DNA of 43,783 nt from an uncultured Acetatifactor sp. (GCA_947588205.1 CANPYG010000011.1:1-43783); one strand, 5' to 3'; counted from the stretch's first letter, positions 17,516-25,599 are shown. Notes: generated by a model not told the origin, from the letters alone. Made by a program: numbers and translations.

Positions 17516-18696
17516 TTTTTCCCTGTTATGGTCAAATCATTCACGATTCTTCCCATATTGTCCTGCGTAATTTTCCAAAGTTGCTTTTGGGCTTCTCTTA
17601 AACGCAAATCTGTTTTTTCTCCGTTTATTTCATGTATTTCAATGAATTTCTGAACGATCCGATCTGACAATGATCCTATATTTTCTGTTAATTCAATATA
17701 CCAATCCATGGCATTTATATCCTGCAGGAACCACTTCATTTTCTCATGGGAACCCAGGGTAATAATTTGACAATTTACACCAAAGGGAATCATCTGTGCA
17801 TGTCCCCGCATGCCGAGGACAACATCCATGTCATTATAAAAATCTGCGAGTTTCCCCAATTCCCAGCTACAGGCATTCACCGCATGGATCTGGCTGCGCT
17901 CATGAATGTCTTCCAGGATATTCAAGTCATTCAAGCAATGGGCAACGATATAGATTTCGTATCCTTTATTGCGAATTCTATATACACTTTCCACCAGTTG
18001 CTTCAAAATTTCTTCCCGGTTGCCCCCAAATCTCCTTTCCGATCTGTCAAATGCAAAATTAAATGCGACCTTTCCACTTCTTTTTTTCTCGGGGAGCTTT
18101 GGACATAGAATCCTTATCAGGGTGGTTGTACATGGCTGATAGCAAACCTTTCCTCTTAATTCCGAATTCACAAGTTCCTGAACCATCCGGACGCTTCCCA
18201 TATTCCGCAAACCAAAGAAAACGCACTTTTCTACCAGCACATTCAGGTTATCAATAAATATTGGCTCGGGAGACTGCCCTCTAAAATAATTATATCCAAC
18301 ACTATACAGAATAATTGGGATCTCGATCTTCCGTAAATTTTCCCTACTACAAGCCCATTGCCAACCGGAAATTCCGTTAGCATTTGTGTCAGGTAAGAAT
18401 AGACCTCCGCCTCCAATAACCAGGGCATCCGTCCTGTTGAACGCACGAATTAGGGAAACATCCACCTTCCGGTATAGGGAAAACAGTTTCCAGGAAACCA
18501 AGCCAAACGCGCCATTAAAGGTTTTCCTGACACATTCCGACAAAACCGTATCCCCGGCATTGCCGACAGAATATGCAGTAATATGGGATAATCTTAAATT
18601 AGACCTAATTCGATAATATTTGATCTTTTGGTCCAGCTTATGGAACTCAACGGCAAACTCCAATCGGACTCTGCGCAAAATATTCATCCAATTCAT
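17512..18696 (-). CDS. Polysaccharide pyruvyl transferase family protein
   Basis: This 394-residue cytoplasmic protein has the fold signatures of PF04230: AYSVGNAGDTVL near residue 42, DALVIGGGGLF around residue 88, a central IILYSVGYNYFRGQ and the C-terminal DMDVVLGMRGHAQMIPFG. Such enzymes add ketal-linked pyruvate from PEP to sugars of exopolysaccharide repeat units, making them acidic. GGAGG lies 9 bp before the start. It is the first gene after the terminator of Rpn cassette 1, so its expression depends on read-through or on an unseen promoter. Confidence 0.88.
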   Translation of the reverse strand: MNWMNILRRVRLEFAVEFHKLDQKIKYYRIRSNLRLSHITAYSVGNAGDTVLSECVRKTFNGAFGLVSWKLFSLYRKVDVSLIRAFNRTDALVIGGGGLFLPDTNANGISGWQWACSRENLRKIEIPIILYSVGYNYFRGQSPEPIFIDNLNVLVEKCVFFGLRNMGSVRMVQELVNSELRGKVCYQPCTTTLIRILCPKLPEKKRSGKVAFNFAFDRSERRFGGNREEILKQLVESVYRIRNKGYEIYIVAHCLNDLNILEDIHERSQIHAVNACSWELGKLADFYNDMDVVLGMRGHAQMIPFGVNCQIITLGSHEKMKWFLQDINAMDWYIELTENIGSLSDRIVQKFIEIHEINGEKTDLRLREAQKQLWKITQDNMGRIVNDLTITGKK

Positions 18697-18701
18697 TTAC
18701 C

Positions 18702-18788
18702 TTATCCTCCATGCTTTTTTCCCAATTCAGAAATATTGAGAATCATCCCCATCGCAACTAAGATCCAGGCAAACAAAAATCCTGACAT
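18702..18788 (-). pseudogene. Possible remnant of a membrane protein C-terminus
   Basis: On the minus strand an open stretch just before the pyruvyltransferase gene reads as a hydrophobic helix followed by a charged end (FAWILVAMGMILN, then ELGKKHGG and stop). It looks like the tail of a membrane protein, but the frame upstream runs into the Rpn1 terminator and then a stop. It has no own ribosome binding site. It could be the 3' scar of a gene cut by the Rpn cassette, or chance. Confidence 0.3.
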
Positions 18789-18838
18789 AAAGTATTCCTG
18801 CCTCTTCACTAGACAATTTCATACTTTATATCAGGATT
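18774..18838 (-). terminator. Terminator of the Rpn1 gene, containing one cassette repeat arm
   Basis: In the minus-strand RNA, 18821-18838 pairs with 18778-18795 as 18 continuous base pairs including one G-U, followed by a short U run. The 5' side of the stem and the loop contain the 20-bp repeat (18812-18831) whose complement lies upstream of the gene at 20093-20112. Confidence 0.65.
18812..18831. repeat. Rpn cassette 1, left inverted repeat arm
   Basis: GACAATTTCATACTTTATAT is the exact reverse complement of 20093-20112. It lies downstream of the Rpn1 stop, within the terminator hairpin. Confidence 0.8.
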
Positions 18839-18877
18839 CCCTTTTCCATTATCACAACAGGCACTGCCTGCCGATGT

Positions 18878-19870
18878 CTACCAGTACCGCTTTATCTTTT
18901 CCATCGCAGTTTCTTCTGACAAATTATAATGCTCCGTCAATTGCCGGGCTACAATCTTCTGGTCAAAATTTAATTCTTTCAGTGTCAGAACCATAATCCG
19001 TATCCCGTTCTCAGCTTCTTCCTCCTTGGCAAGCCTTCTCGTCTCCTGCACGTCATAGGGCTCAAAATTTGCAAATAATTTACCCATACGCTTCTCCTTT
19101 ATCTGCTTCGTTATCCTCATAGACTCTTCAGCCGATACATTTATTTTCGCAAGTAGGGATTCCACTACCTGCGCCACTATGTTCAACAGATATTCCGGTG
19201 CCTTTGCAAAACTCTCCTGCAAATATTCCTCGCTAACCTCGTTTCCAATTTCAGCGAACTCAGCCGCATGGTGCAACTTTGCGATCATCATTAAAACTGA
19301 CAATTCATCTTTCCGCTCCATTAGATCCATATTACTATAATCCTTAAGCTGCATCAGAATACATTCATAATCCGGTATGTAATGACCTAAGACATCGCTC
19401 AGCAAAATTCTGTCATGCAGACAGGTTGCGGCCGTCCAGTCCTCCTCCCCATCATAAAAGATAATCGGAAGAATCGGTGGATATCTAAAATCCTTTGTTT
19501 TACTGATTCCCTGCTGCTTCTTTTCCGCTTCTTTTTCGCAATCTTCCCAAATGAATGCCATATAACGGAACATCTGCATGACAACATTATAATCCACATT
19601 GGACTTATGTTCAATAAGGGAAATAAGGTAAAACGGTGTTTCGGTTGACTTCAACCTTACTTTTTTAACAACATCCGAATCCCTCTCCTCCACGAACATG
19701 TGTACATAACGTTCTGACACATCTTCGATATCCTCTGGCTGGACATCCCCTAAAAGCGGGATACCCAAGTACCCTCGCAAGAATTGCGCGCATAGAACTG
19801 GATCTTCAAAGATAATTTTGCTGGAACTGTCCCTATGCCTAGAATTATTAAGTCCTTCTGACATCTTCAT
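18878..19870 (-). CDS. Rpn family recombination-promoting nuclease / YhgA-like putative transposase (Rpn1)
   Basis: This 330-residue protein belongs to the Rpn/Transposase_31 group of PD-(D/E)xK nucleases. It begins with the typical IIFEDPVLCAQFLRGYL helix, has the active-site E-x-K in LISLIEHKSN and the conserved MFRYMAFIWED and PILPIIFYDGEEDW. The C-terminal 70 residues, including QLTEHYNLSEETA, resemble the helical tail of the family. Rpn proteins cut DNA and promote RecA-independent recombination in E. coli. ATG 19870 has AGGAGG only 3 bp upstream, so ATG 19864 (9 bp) may be the real start. The gene lies between neuA and the pyruvyltransferase gene, inside a 1.3-kb cassette with inverted-repeat ends. 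Confidence 0.85.
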   Translation of the reverse strand: MKMSEGLNNSRHRDSSSKIIFEDPVLCAQFLRGYLGIPLLGDVQPEDIEDVSERYVHMFVEERDSDVVKKVRLKSTETPFYLISLIEHKSNVDYNVVMQMFRYMAFIWEDCEKEAEKKQQGISKTKDFRYPPILPIIFYDGEEDWTAATCLHDRILLSDVLGHYIPDYECILMQLKDYSNMDLMERKDELSVLMMIAKLHHAAEFAEIGNEVSEEYLQESFAKAPEYLLNIVAQVVESLLAKINVSAEESMRITKQIKEKRMGKLFANFEPYDVQETRRLAKEEEAENGIRIMVLTLKELNFDQKIVARQLTEHYNLSEETAMEKIKRYW

Positions 19871-19927
19871 ATACCTCCTTTGACATTGGAGATGTCCAGC
19901 CTATCTTCCAAACTAAGGATATTTCCT

Positions 19928-19975
19928 GACATCCCACTTGTGCTTTCATGATTAAATTACTTTCGTTGGGATGTC
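19928..19975. repeat. Inverted repeat upstream of Rpn1
   Basis: GACATCCCA (19928-19936) and TGGGATGTC (19967-19975) form 9-bp arms around a 30-bp A/T-rich loop, about 60-100 bp before the Rpn1 start. The function is unknown. Confidence 0.45.
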
Positions 19976-20092
19976 GCTTGAAAAAAGCAAGATTCCGTCT
20001 AACGAATAGAACAACCATACCTGAAAATGAACCAGGTAAGAATTCATATTTTAACTATAGCAAGAATCTCGGCAAAAAGCAAGAAATTTCTA

Positions 20093-20112
20093 ATATAAAG
20101 TATGAAATTGTC
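20093..20112. repeat. Rpn cassette 1, right inverted repeat arm
   Basis: This is a perfect 20-bp complement of 18812-18831, located 42 bp past the neuA stop. On the minus strand it reads TTGACAATTTCATA, so it also offers a -35-like TTGACA for Rpn1. The adjoining bases AAGGTGCAA recur at the right end of cassette 2. Confidence 0.8.
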
Positions 20113-20154
20113 AAGGTGCAAAGCTTAATGTATATAACTGGACAGGTACCTACT

Positions 20155-21321
20155 TTACCCTGCCCGGCTTCTCTCCAGGATCAATTCCGCCACCTCCCTA
20201 ATCGCTCCGCTTCCGCCAGCTGACCTCGTGACATACTTTGCCGCATCCCGAACCTGTTCCATCCCATTGGGTACACTGCATCCAAATCCCACTGCCATTA
20301 TTACATCAATGTCATTTACGTCATCACCAATATAAGCGATATTTTCCAGCCGTATCCCGTATTTATGGCACAACCATTTTATCCTTTCCAGTTTGTTCTC
20401 TGCCCCTTCTTCATAAATGTCCAGATGAAGTTTTTCACATCTGCGACGGTTTAACGCGGTCTTTTCCCCTGTAATCATACCGACAAGGATTCCGGCTTCC
20501 CTTAACATGGCCATTCCCCTGCCATCCAATGTATTGAACTTTTTTAACTCATCCCCATTCTCCGAATAATACATCCCACCATCAGTCAAACACCCGTCAC
20601 AATCGGTCAAAAACATCTTAATCTCCGGTATTTCTGCCTTATAGACCTCCCTGGCAGTCTGCATCTCTAACTGTTTTTCAATAATCTGCCAGTCTAAAGG
20701 TTCATCAATTTCAAAATACGTGGATTCATCCATCTCATATACCCTTATTCTTCCGGAAATCCTGTTACGGGATTCTAAAAGCGCCCTCCTGCTGGTAATA
20801 TAGAATGCACCATTCTCCACAAGGTAACCTTCAAACTCCTGTCTCCGCGGTCTCTTGTAAATGTCATAATTTAACGGCTCTGCAATGCCCCCCGCAGATA
20901 CAGACCATTGGAACCTCTTTTGCCGCACAACCGATAAAACACTGTCTGTTCCTTCCGTTTGATATAAGGCAAATCCTTTGGACAAGTCTTTTCCTGTTAG
21001 CAGAGGGGATGTAGCTTGAATCAGTACAATATGGTCAAAATCATGCCCCTCTGCGAATTCCAGCATTGCGGATTCGGTTGAAGCCGTGTCGGAAGCGTTT
21101 TCTGCGCTTCTGCCCACCACAAATACCTTAGGGAGACACATCTTCTCAACGGTTTCACGGATTATATCGCTGTCAGTAGCAATGTAAACGCGGTCTATCT
21201 CCCTGCAATTTGACGCTGCCCTCGCTGTCCAATAAACTAAAGGTTTCCCTGCGATTGTCTTTATATTCTTAAATGGAATAGATTTGCTCCCCCCACGCAC
21301 CGGAATAAATGCCACGTTCAT
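20155..21321 (-). CDS. neuA: Acylneuraminate (nonulosonate) cytidylyltransferase fused to a KdsC-like HAD phosphatase
   Basis: This 388-residue bifunctional protein activates a sialic-type sugar. Residues 1 to about 225 form the CMP-NulO synthetase with IPVRGGSKSIPFKNI at the N-terminus, YIATDSD and IQATSPLL, using CTP and the nonulosonic acid. Residues 232-388 form a HAD phosphatase of the KdsC/NeuNAc-9-P type with LTDCDGCLTDGG (nucleophile Asp), MITGEK and IGDDVNDID. The fusion suggests that a 9-phosphorylated intermediate is dephosphorylated by the same protein that activates it, or that the domain is structural as in animal CMAS. It starts 12 bp after neuB. Which acid (sialic, legionaminic or other) is not determined. 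Confidence 0.9.
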   Translation of the reverse strand: MNVAFIPVRGGSKSIPFKNIKTIAGKPLVYWTARAASNCREIDRVYIATDSDIIRETVEKMCLPKVFVVGRSAENASDTASTESAMLEFAEGHDFDHIVLIQATSPLLTGKDLSKGFALYQTEGTDSVLSVVRQKRFQWSVSAGGIAEPLNYDIYKRPRRQEFEGYLVENGAFYITSRRALLESRNRISGRIRVYEMDESTYFEIDEPLDWQIIEKQLEMQTAREVYKAEIPEIKMFLTDCDGCLTDGGMYYSENGDELKKFNTLDGRGMAMLREAGILVGMITGEKTALNRRRCEKLHLDIYEEGAENKLERIKWLCHKYGIRLENIAYIGDDVNDIDVIMAVGFGCSVPNGMEQVRDAAKYVTRSAGGSGAIREVAELILERSRAG

Positions 21322-21333
21322 TTCATCAACACC

Positions 21334-22206
21334 TCAATGTACTCTGTACTTCAATTTATCACGTTGAACAGTCTCAACCTCCAGAATCTCAGCCGACTTA
21401 TAACTCAAAGCTTCATAGGATGCCAGCAAATCCCGTTTCAATTTCCGAATTCCTTCCGGCTCCAGAGAAGCAGCATGATCTGTTCCTTTCCAAGTCCGAT
21501 CCAAAGTGTAATGCCTTTCCACGACAACAGCCCCCAGCGTATAAGCTGCCACATCAACAGCGATCCCCAAATGATGCCCGGAAAACCCGACCTGTTTCAC
21601 TTGGTCTCCATAGTTCTCCCTGATCCGGGAAATCTCCAACAGACAGACATCTTTAAAGGCAACCGGATATCCTGATGTGCATGCATATACTACCAAATCC
21701 TTATTGCGCCCTTTGTTTTCAAACAGGCGGATTAGTTTTTCCTCTTCCCTGCGGGTAGTCATCCCCAACGACACATGTATTTCCCCACCATAATTGTCAC
21801 AAAGCCACTTTAAAAGTTCTTCATGGTTATTGCATGCGGACGGAACTTTAATAAACCTAGGGTTCAATCCCGTAATTTCCTTAGCAGAGGTCAAGTCCCA
21901 TACAGAGGTACTGTAAACGATGCCCATTTCTTCGCAGTATTCCTTAAGCATACGATGCTGTTCTACTGTAAACTCAAGAAATTCCCTGTGCTCCCCGTAT
22001 GTCCTGCCGTAAGCATTGGCAGGGTTAGGGTGAGGCGCATTATACTGTTCCGGCGTTAGCAACTCCCTGTTACAGCGTTTCTGAAATTTCACAGCATCTG
22101 CTTCACAATAAATCGCCGCTACCTTAATCATTCTTTTTGCTATTTCAATATCGCCTTTATGATTGCAGCCTATTTCTGCTACAACAAAGGGCTTTATATA
22201 TTCCAT
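21334..22206 (-). CDS. neuB: N-acetylneuraminate synthase family protein (NeuB) lacking the SAF domain
   Basis: This 290-residue TIM-barrel enzyme condenses PEP with an N-acetylmannosamine-type sugar to make a nonulosonic acid. Visible signatures are VVAEIGCNHKGD at the N-terminus, DAVKFQKR, KVPSACNNHEELL and GFSGHHLGIAVDVAAYTLGA with the metal-binding region, then VERHYTLDRTWKGTDH. Standard NeuB proteins are about 340 residues with a C-terminal antifreeze-like (SAF) domain that reaches into the partner's active site. Here the protein stops right after the barrel. It forms a pair with the neuA-HAD gene. No neuC-type epimerase is in the window. Confidence 0.9.
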   Translation of the reverse strand: MEYIKPFVVAEIGCNHKGDIEIAKRMIKVAAIYCEADAVKFQKRCNRELLTPEQYNAPHPNPANAYGRTYGEHREFLEFTVEQHRMLKEYCEEMGIVYSTSVWDLTSAKEITGLNPRFIKVPSACNNHEELLKWLCDNYGGEIHVSLGMTTRREEEKLIRLFENKGRNKDLVVYACTSGYPVAFKDVCLLEISRIRENYGDQVKQVGFSGHHLGIAVDVAAYTLGAVVVERHYTLDRTWKGTDHAASLEPEGIRKLKRDLLASYEALSYKSAEILEVETVQRDKLKYRVH

Positions 22207-22258
22207 GCGAATCCTTCCTTATATAAATTAGTAAAGTTTTTAACAGAGAAAATATTCT

Positions 22259-23089
22259 TTAAAACAAACTATCGAAATCCACTCGCTCAAACACTTCCAA
22301 TTTGCCGCCACGGGTGGCATTGTATATTTTTATTCCATGCTCATCACAATACTTTTTAGCGGCCTGCCATGCATATAAGACACTATAATAACTTAATCTT
22401 GATCCCGAATAGCTTTTGCCGTCAAAATAATCAACAACACCGTTTACCTTCCTTACTTTTCCCCATTTATCAATGATGTGGGAATAATTAAAATCAACCC
22501 CCAAAAGATATATCTCCTTAATTCCCGTATAAATTGCGAACTGCAGGGCGGCGAACAAAACTGTTCCGCCCTGGCTGAAATATTGAGAAATATCTTCACT
22601 TATATGAGCGGATCTGTCATTATGAATGAAAACTTTATAACCATCCTGCATTAAATAATAGAATTTTGAGTTGTTATTTCCCTTTTTCTTCAACTGATAA
22701 CACAAAAAAACATTGGACAATTCCTGTTCCTTAATTATCGGCAACATTTCTTCCCCGCGTGGATCTACCAAAAAATAATAAGTGGGTCTCCACACCGTCA
22801 TCCCGAAAACATTCCATATACGATTGGCAGCCATGGTGATTTCATTTTTTAAACGATCTAAATCCTCCGCCTTTAAGCTTGGACCATTTCCAATTAGAAA
22901 ACACCGTTTCCCTACATTGCAATCTTTGAATTTCTTTATTTTTTCAGGTTCTTCCGAACGCCCATACTCATGCCTCATTTTTTTGTAGGCATACACTTTA
23001 TATGGCATAACAACCATCCGCAACAATAAATTATCTTTCAATTTCGTATCTATACTTCTTTTGTCCATATCTAGCTTCATCCCTCCCAA
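22259..23089 (-). CDS. DUF115/GT42-like glycosyltransferase candidate
   Basis: This 276-residue protein has CFLIGNGPSLK at about residue 63, followed by a region like NEITMAANRIW, and GTVLFAALQFAIYTGIKEIYLLGVDFNY near residue 190, given here by position. These are marks of the DUF115/MptE-like superfamily, which also includes GT42 sialyltransferases and Maf-type flagellin glycosyltransferases that use CMP-nonulosonates. With neuB and neuA directly downstream, transfer of the activated acid onto the repeat unit is a reasonable guess. No signal peptide or membrane segment is seen. The first two codon choices for the start (MGGMKLDM) are ambiguous by a few residues. Confidence 0.7.
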   Translation of the reverse strand: MGGMKLDMDKRSIDTKLKDNLLLRMVVMPYKVYAYKKMRHEYGRSEEPEKIKKFKDCNVGKRCFLIGNGPSLKAEDLDRLKNEITMAANRIWNVFGMTVWRPTYYFLVDPRGEEMLPIIKEQELSNVFLCYQLKKKGNNNSKFYYLMQDGYKVFIHNDRSAHISEDISQYFSQGGTVLFAALQFAIYTGIKEIYLLGVDFNYSHIIDKWGKVRKVNGVVDYFDGKSYSGSRLSYYSVLYAWQAAKKYCDEHGIKIYNATRGGKLEVFERVDFDSLF

Positions 23090-23273
23090 TCCGTATCAAT
23101 CTATATCCAGATATGGTAACAGATTTCACAATCTGCTCTCCCAATGTCAGGAACAATATTCTTTATTGAAGTTCCGAAAATATAACCGCATTACGATACT
23201 CATAAAAATCCACTTTTTAAAGGTGCATTTTTCTATATGTGAACGTCAGTAGTTTCACCTGGTTATTGTGACG

Positions 23274-24251
23274 TTAGTTTTCAGGCCGCCTCCCCCTCTT
23301 CATCGTAGGATCTTTTAGGACATCAACCATTTTGATTTCCGGATGAAAATAAAGCCCTTCCTGAAACCCTTTCCACAAAACCCTAACTTTTGCAGCTTTT
23401 TTTTCTTTAGAATGCAAGATAATGCTACCCGTTGTATACACATCCTTTAAAATGATATAACTCCATCCCTTTATCCCATATTGTCTATAGCAATGCACAT
23501 CATTTCTATATAAATAGAAATATCTATCCATTCTGCCCCAATCATCCTTCGCAATATCCGGCTTCGCATGAACCTTCATCGCATGGACGACCTTACTGGC
23601 AGGAACAAGGTAACCTGGATACATCCTTGAAATCCGTCCGGTAAACTCATAATCATCCGTCCAGATAAAATACTCCCCAATCGGCAATCCCACATTCTCA
23701 ACTACTTCACGCTTCACCAAAAGAGATACAAAGGAAGCCATCTTTACTGGAATAATTTCTGATGAATAATCTTTTTCCCTTACATGAGAAAAAATCGTCT
23801 TTTTCGGAATGTTTGCACAACATCTATTTCCATCTGTCCAATATGCCGCGCTACACAGAAATCCCCATTTACCCGCCAATTTTTCCCCCGCTTCCAGCAG
23901 CTTTGCCAGAGCATTTTCCTCTGGCAGAGTATCATCGTCCATAAGCCAGAGGTACTCATAATCATGATGAACGGCCTCTCTTACCCCACATTCAAATCCT
24001 CCGGCTCCCCCTAGGTTAGAACCGGTATTCTTGTAAAGGACCTGCGGTAGATTGAATTCTTCTCTCACCATCTGCCCCGTACCATCTGTACTGGCGTTGT
24101 CCACGATAATCACATCGCAAGAGGCACCTTTCTGATTTAGTATTTTTTTAATGCATTGCTTCAACAATTCCTTTCGGTTATAGGTGACAACCACAGCGAC
24201 AATATCTTGTTTTATTTTCCAGTTTGAAAATGCTTCTCCTGTATGGTTCAT
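23274..24251 (-). CDS. Glycosyltransferase family 2
   Basis: This 325-residue GT-A enzyme has VVVTYNRKELL at the N-terminus, IIVDNASTDGT, the NLGGAGGFECGV segment and the metal-binding LMDDDTLPEE. The GGAGGF motif and length fit the rhamnosyl- or galactofuranosyl-transferase type of GT2. It would add a sugar to the lipid-linked repeat unit at the cytoplasmic face. It follows the Rpn2 cassette terminator by about 70 bp and precedes the DUF115-like gene by 184 bp. Confidence 0.9.
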   Translation of the reverse strand: MNHTGEAFSNWKIKQDIVAVVVTYNRKELLKQCIKKILNQKGASCDVIIVDNASTDGTGQMVREEFNLPQVLYKNTGSNLGGAGGFECGVREAVHHDYEYLWLMDDDTLPEENALAKLLEAGEKLAGKWGFLCSAAYWTDGNRCCANIPKKTIFSHVREKDYSSEIIPVKMASFVSLLVKREVVENVGLPIGEYFIWTDDYEFTGRISRMYPGYLVPASKVVHAMKVHAKPDIAKDDWGRMDRYFYLYRNDVHCYRQYGIKGWSYIILKDVYTTGSIILHSKEKKAAKVRVLWKGFQEGLYFHPEIKMVDVLKDPTMKRGRRPEN

Positions 24252-24318
24252 TTCCCTTGATCCTTATCAAATTTATTTCAAAACATATATTCATTTGCAA
24301 ACTACTTTTTTATAACGC

Positions 24319-24366
24319 AAAAACTCCCGACATAAGACAATTCCATATCTTACATCGAGAGTTTTT
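24319..24366 (-). terminator. Terminator of the Rpn2 gene, containing one cassette repeat arm
   Basis: In the minus-strand RNA, 24349-24366 pairs with 24319-24336 over 18 continuous base pairs, several of them G-U, with a 12-nt loop and U5 at the base. The wobble pairs would not form in the complementary strand, so the structure acts in minus-strand RNA. The 20-bp repeat 24336-24355 covers the loop and part of the 5' stem. Confidence 0.65.
24336..24355. repeat. Rpn cassette 2, left inverted repeat arm
   Basis: GACAATTCCATATCTTACAT is complementary to 25649-25668 with one mismatch. It occupies the same place relative to Rpn2 as 18812-18831 does to Rpn1. Confidence 0.78.
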
Positions 24367-24396
24367 CATCTTTCATTTATTCGATTATATTTCTTC

Positions 24397-24450
24397 CGTT
24401 TCTTTCGTTCCTAACGTTTCTTTCGTTCCTAACGTTTCTTCCGTCCTTAA
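24397..24450. repeat. Three 18-bp tandem repeats at the Rpn2 3' end
   Basis: CGTTTCTTTCGTTCCTAA occurs twice exactly (24397-24414 and 24415-24432) and once with changes (24433-24450). The third copy includes the Rpn2 stop codon. Confidence 0.75.
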
Positions 24451-25319
24451 GGTTTAGCGACCTGCCTCTGGTCAAGCACTTCCTGTACAAATGAAACACT
24501 GTTGCGTACCATCGCCGCAATCTGGTCTAGCGGAAAGCCCATGTCCCGCAGATGGATGACCATTTCCTTTTCATATTCCTGCCTGCCTTCCTGTCTTCCC
24601 TCCTCAACAAGCTCTTCCAATACCGGATCCAACATATCCCTGCCTCCTCCTTCCTGTTTCATAAAACTTACCCGCTCAGATAACGCTCCGTGGCTCATGT
24701 CTTTGGGGTCGGAATCTACAAAATACTGCATCAGTCTGGCAATCTCTGAGCCATCGTCAACCGCTGCATTCACATAGGTTATGTGAATTCCATCTTCATA
24801 AGTCAAATCCGTACCTTCAAAATATTTCTTGACCGGATAGACGCATTTCCCTGCCTTCCAGAGATCTGTCCTGCTCAGGTAAATAATATGTACTTCCGGC
24901 ATTTCATGATAGCCGAATCCCTTTTGCAAGTATTCGCTGTCAATCATGGAACCGTAAAATCTGGTACGTCTTGCATGATCTACTGTATCCCTGCGCTGAA
25001 TTTCCAAGTTGTATAATACCTTCCTGCTATCCTCGGCTAACACATCCAGCACCGCATCATGGGAAGCGAGTTTGGATATTCGATGTTGAACCCTCACTTC
25101 CTTTACCACCAGATCCGGGATTCCGGTCAGAATCCGAAGTACATGTTGGCATGCGGCCGTGTCGTTCAGGACGATCCTCATAAACACATCATCCATCAGG
25201 TTCATCCGGCGTACCGCCGCTATCCGTTCTTCCTGTAACCTTATCAGGCTTTCCTGTCCTTCAGACAATTCTTCCTGCTTTCTCTTCTGTATCCTTTGTG
25301 TCGTCTGTTTCTCGCTCAT
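24447..25319 (-). CDS. Rpn family recombination-promoting nuclease / PD-(D/E)xK nuclease family transposase (Rpn2)
   Basis: This 290-residue protein belongs to the PD-(D/E)xK nuclease family transposase group (PF12784-like). It has MDDVFMRIVL near the start, DAVLDVLAED followed by the active-site strand YNLEIQRRDT (E-x-Q form), RTRFYGSMID and the PVHIIYLSRTD-like EVHIIYLSRTD. The C-terminus has an EEGRQEGRQEYEKE charged helix and a short helical tail. The start ATG 25319 is preceded by GGAGGG 5 bp upstream; the frame is open another 33 codons without a ribosome site. It is only distantly similar to Rpn1, yet its cassette ends match. It separates the priming transferase from the GT2 gene. Confidence 0.84.
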   Translation of the reverse strand: MSEKQTTQRIQKRKQEELSEGQESLIRLQEERIAAVRRMNLMDDVFMRIVLNDTAACQHVLRILTGIPDLVVKEVRVQHRISKLASHDAVLDVLAEDSRKVLYNLEIQRRDTVDHARRTRFYGSMIDSEYLQKGFGYHEMPEVHIIYLSRTDLWKAGKCVYPVKKYFEGTDLTYEDGIHITYVNAAVDDGSEIARLMQYFVDSDPKDMSHGALSERVSFMKQEGGGRDMLDPVLEELVEEGRQEGRQEYEKEMVIHLRDMGFPLDQIAAMVRNSVSFVQEVLDQRQVAKP

Positions 25320-25485
25320 TTTTCCCTCCATTCCAAGGCGGCACGGATGAAAGCAGCCAACTTCCAACCGAGAATCTACCGATTCCCATCCGGCACCGCT
25401 TTCAGCTTCCAGAAACACGGATACATTTTCAGATTTTCATCTGCGTTTTTATTGTACAACATATTCAAGAAAATCACAAGGTCAA

Positions 25486-25599
25486 TTTACCCTTCCCATG
25501 GCAGTTTACCCTTCCCATGGCAGTTTACCCTTCCCATGGCAGTTTACCCTTCCCATGGCAGTTTACACTTCCCATGGCAGTTTACACTTCCCATGGCAA
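25486..25599. repeat. Six 19-bp tandem repeats
   Basis: The unit TTTACCCTTCCCATGGCAG is repeated six times without spacers. Copies 1-4 are identical (25486-25561), copies 5-6 share a C-to-A change and copy 6 differs at its last base. Each carries CCATGG. The array sits between the Rpn2 start and the right cassette arm, in its 5' untranslated region. No gene is supported here: the period is not a multiple of three. Confidence 0.92.

Noticed and set aside
18878..25319. Rpn genes as ordinary IS elements
   Set aside because: No DDE or HUH/Y1 transposase motif and no obvious target duplications are seen; PD-(D/E)xK motifs fit Rpn nucleases instead.
25486..25599. Possible CRISPR array
   Set aside because: The 19-bp units are directly adjacent with no spacers, and no cas gene is present.
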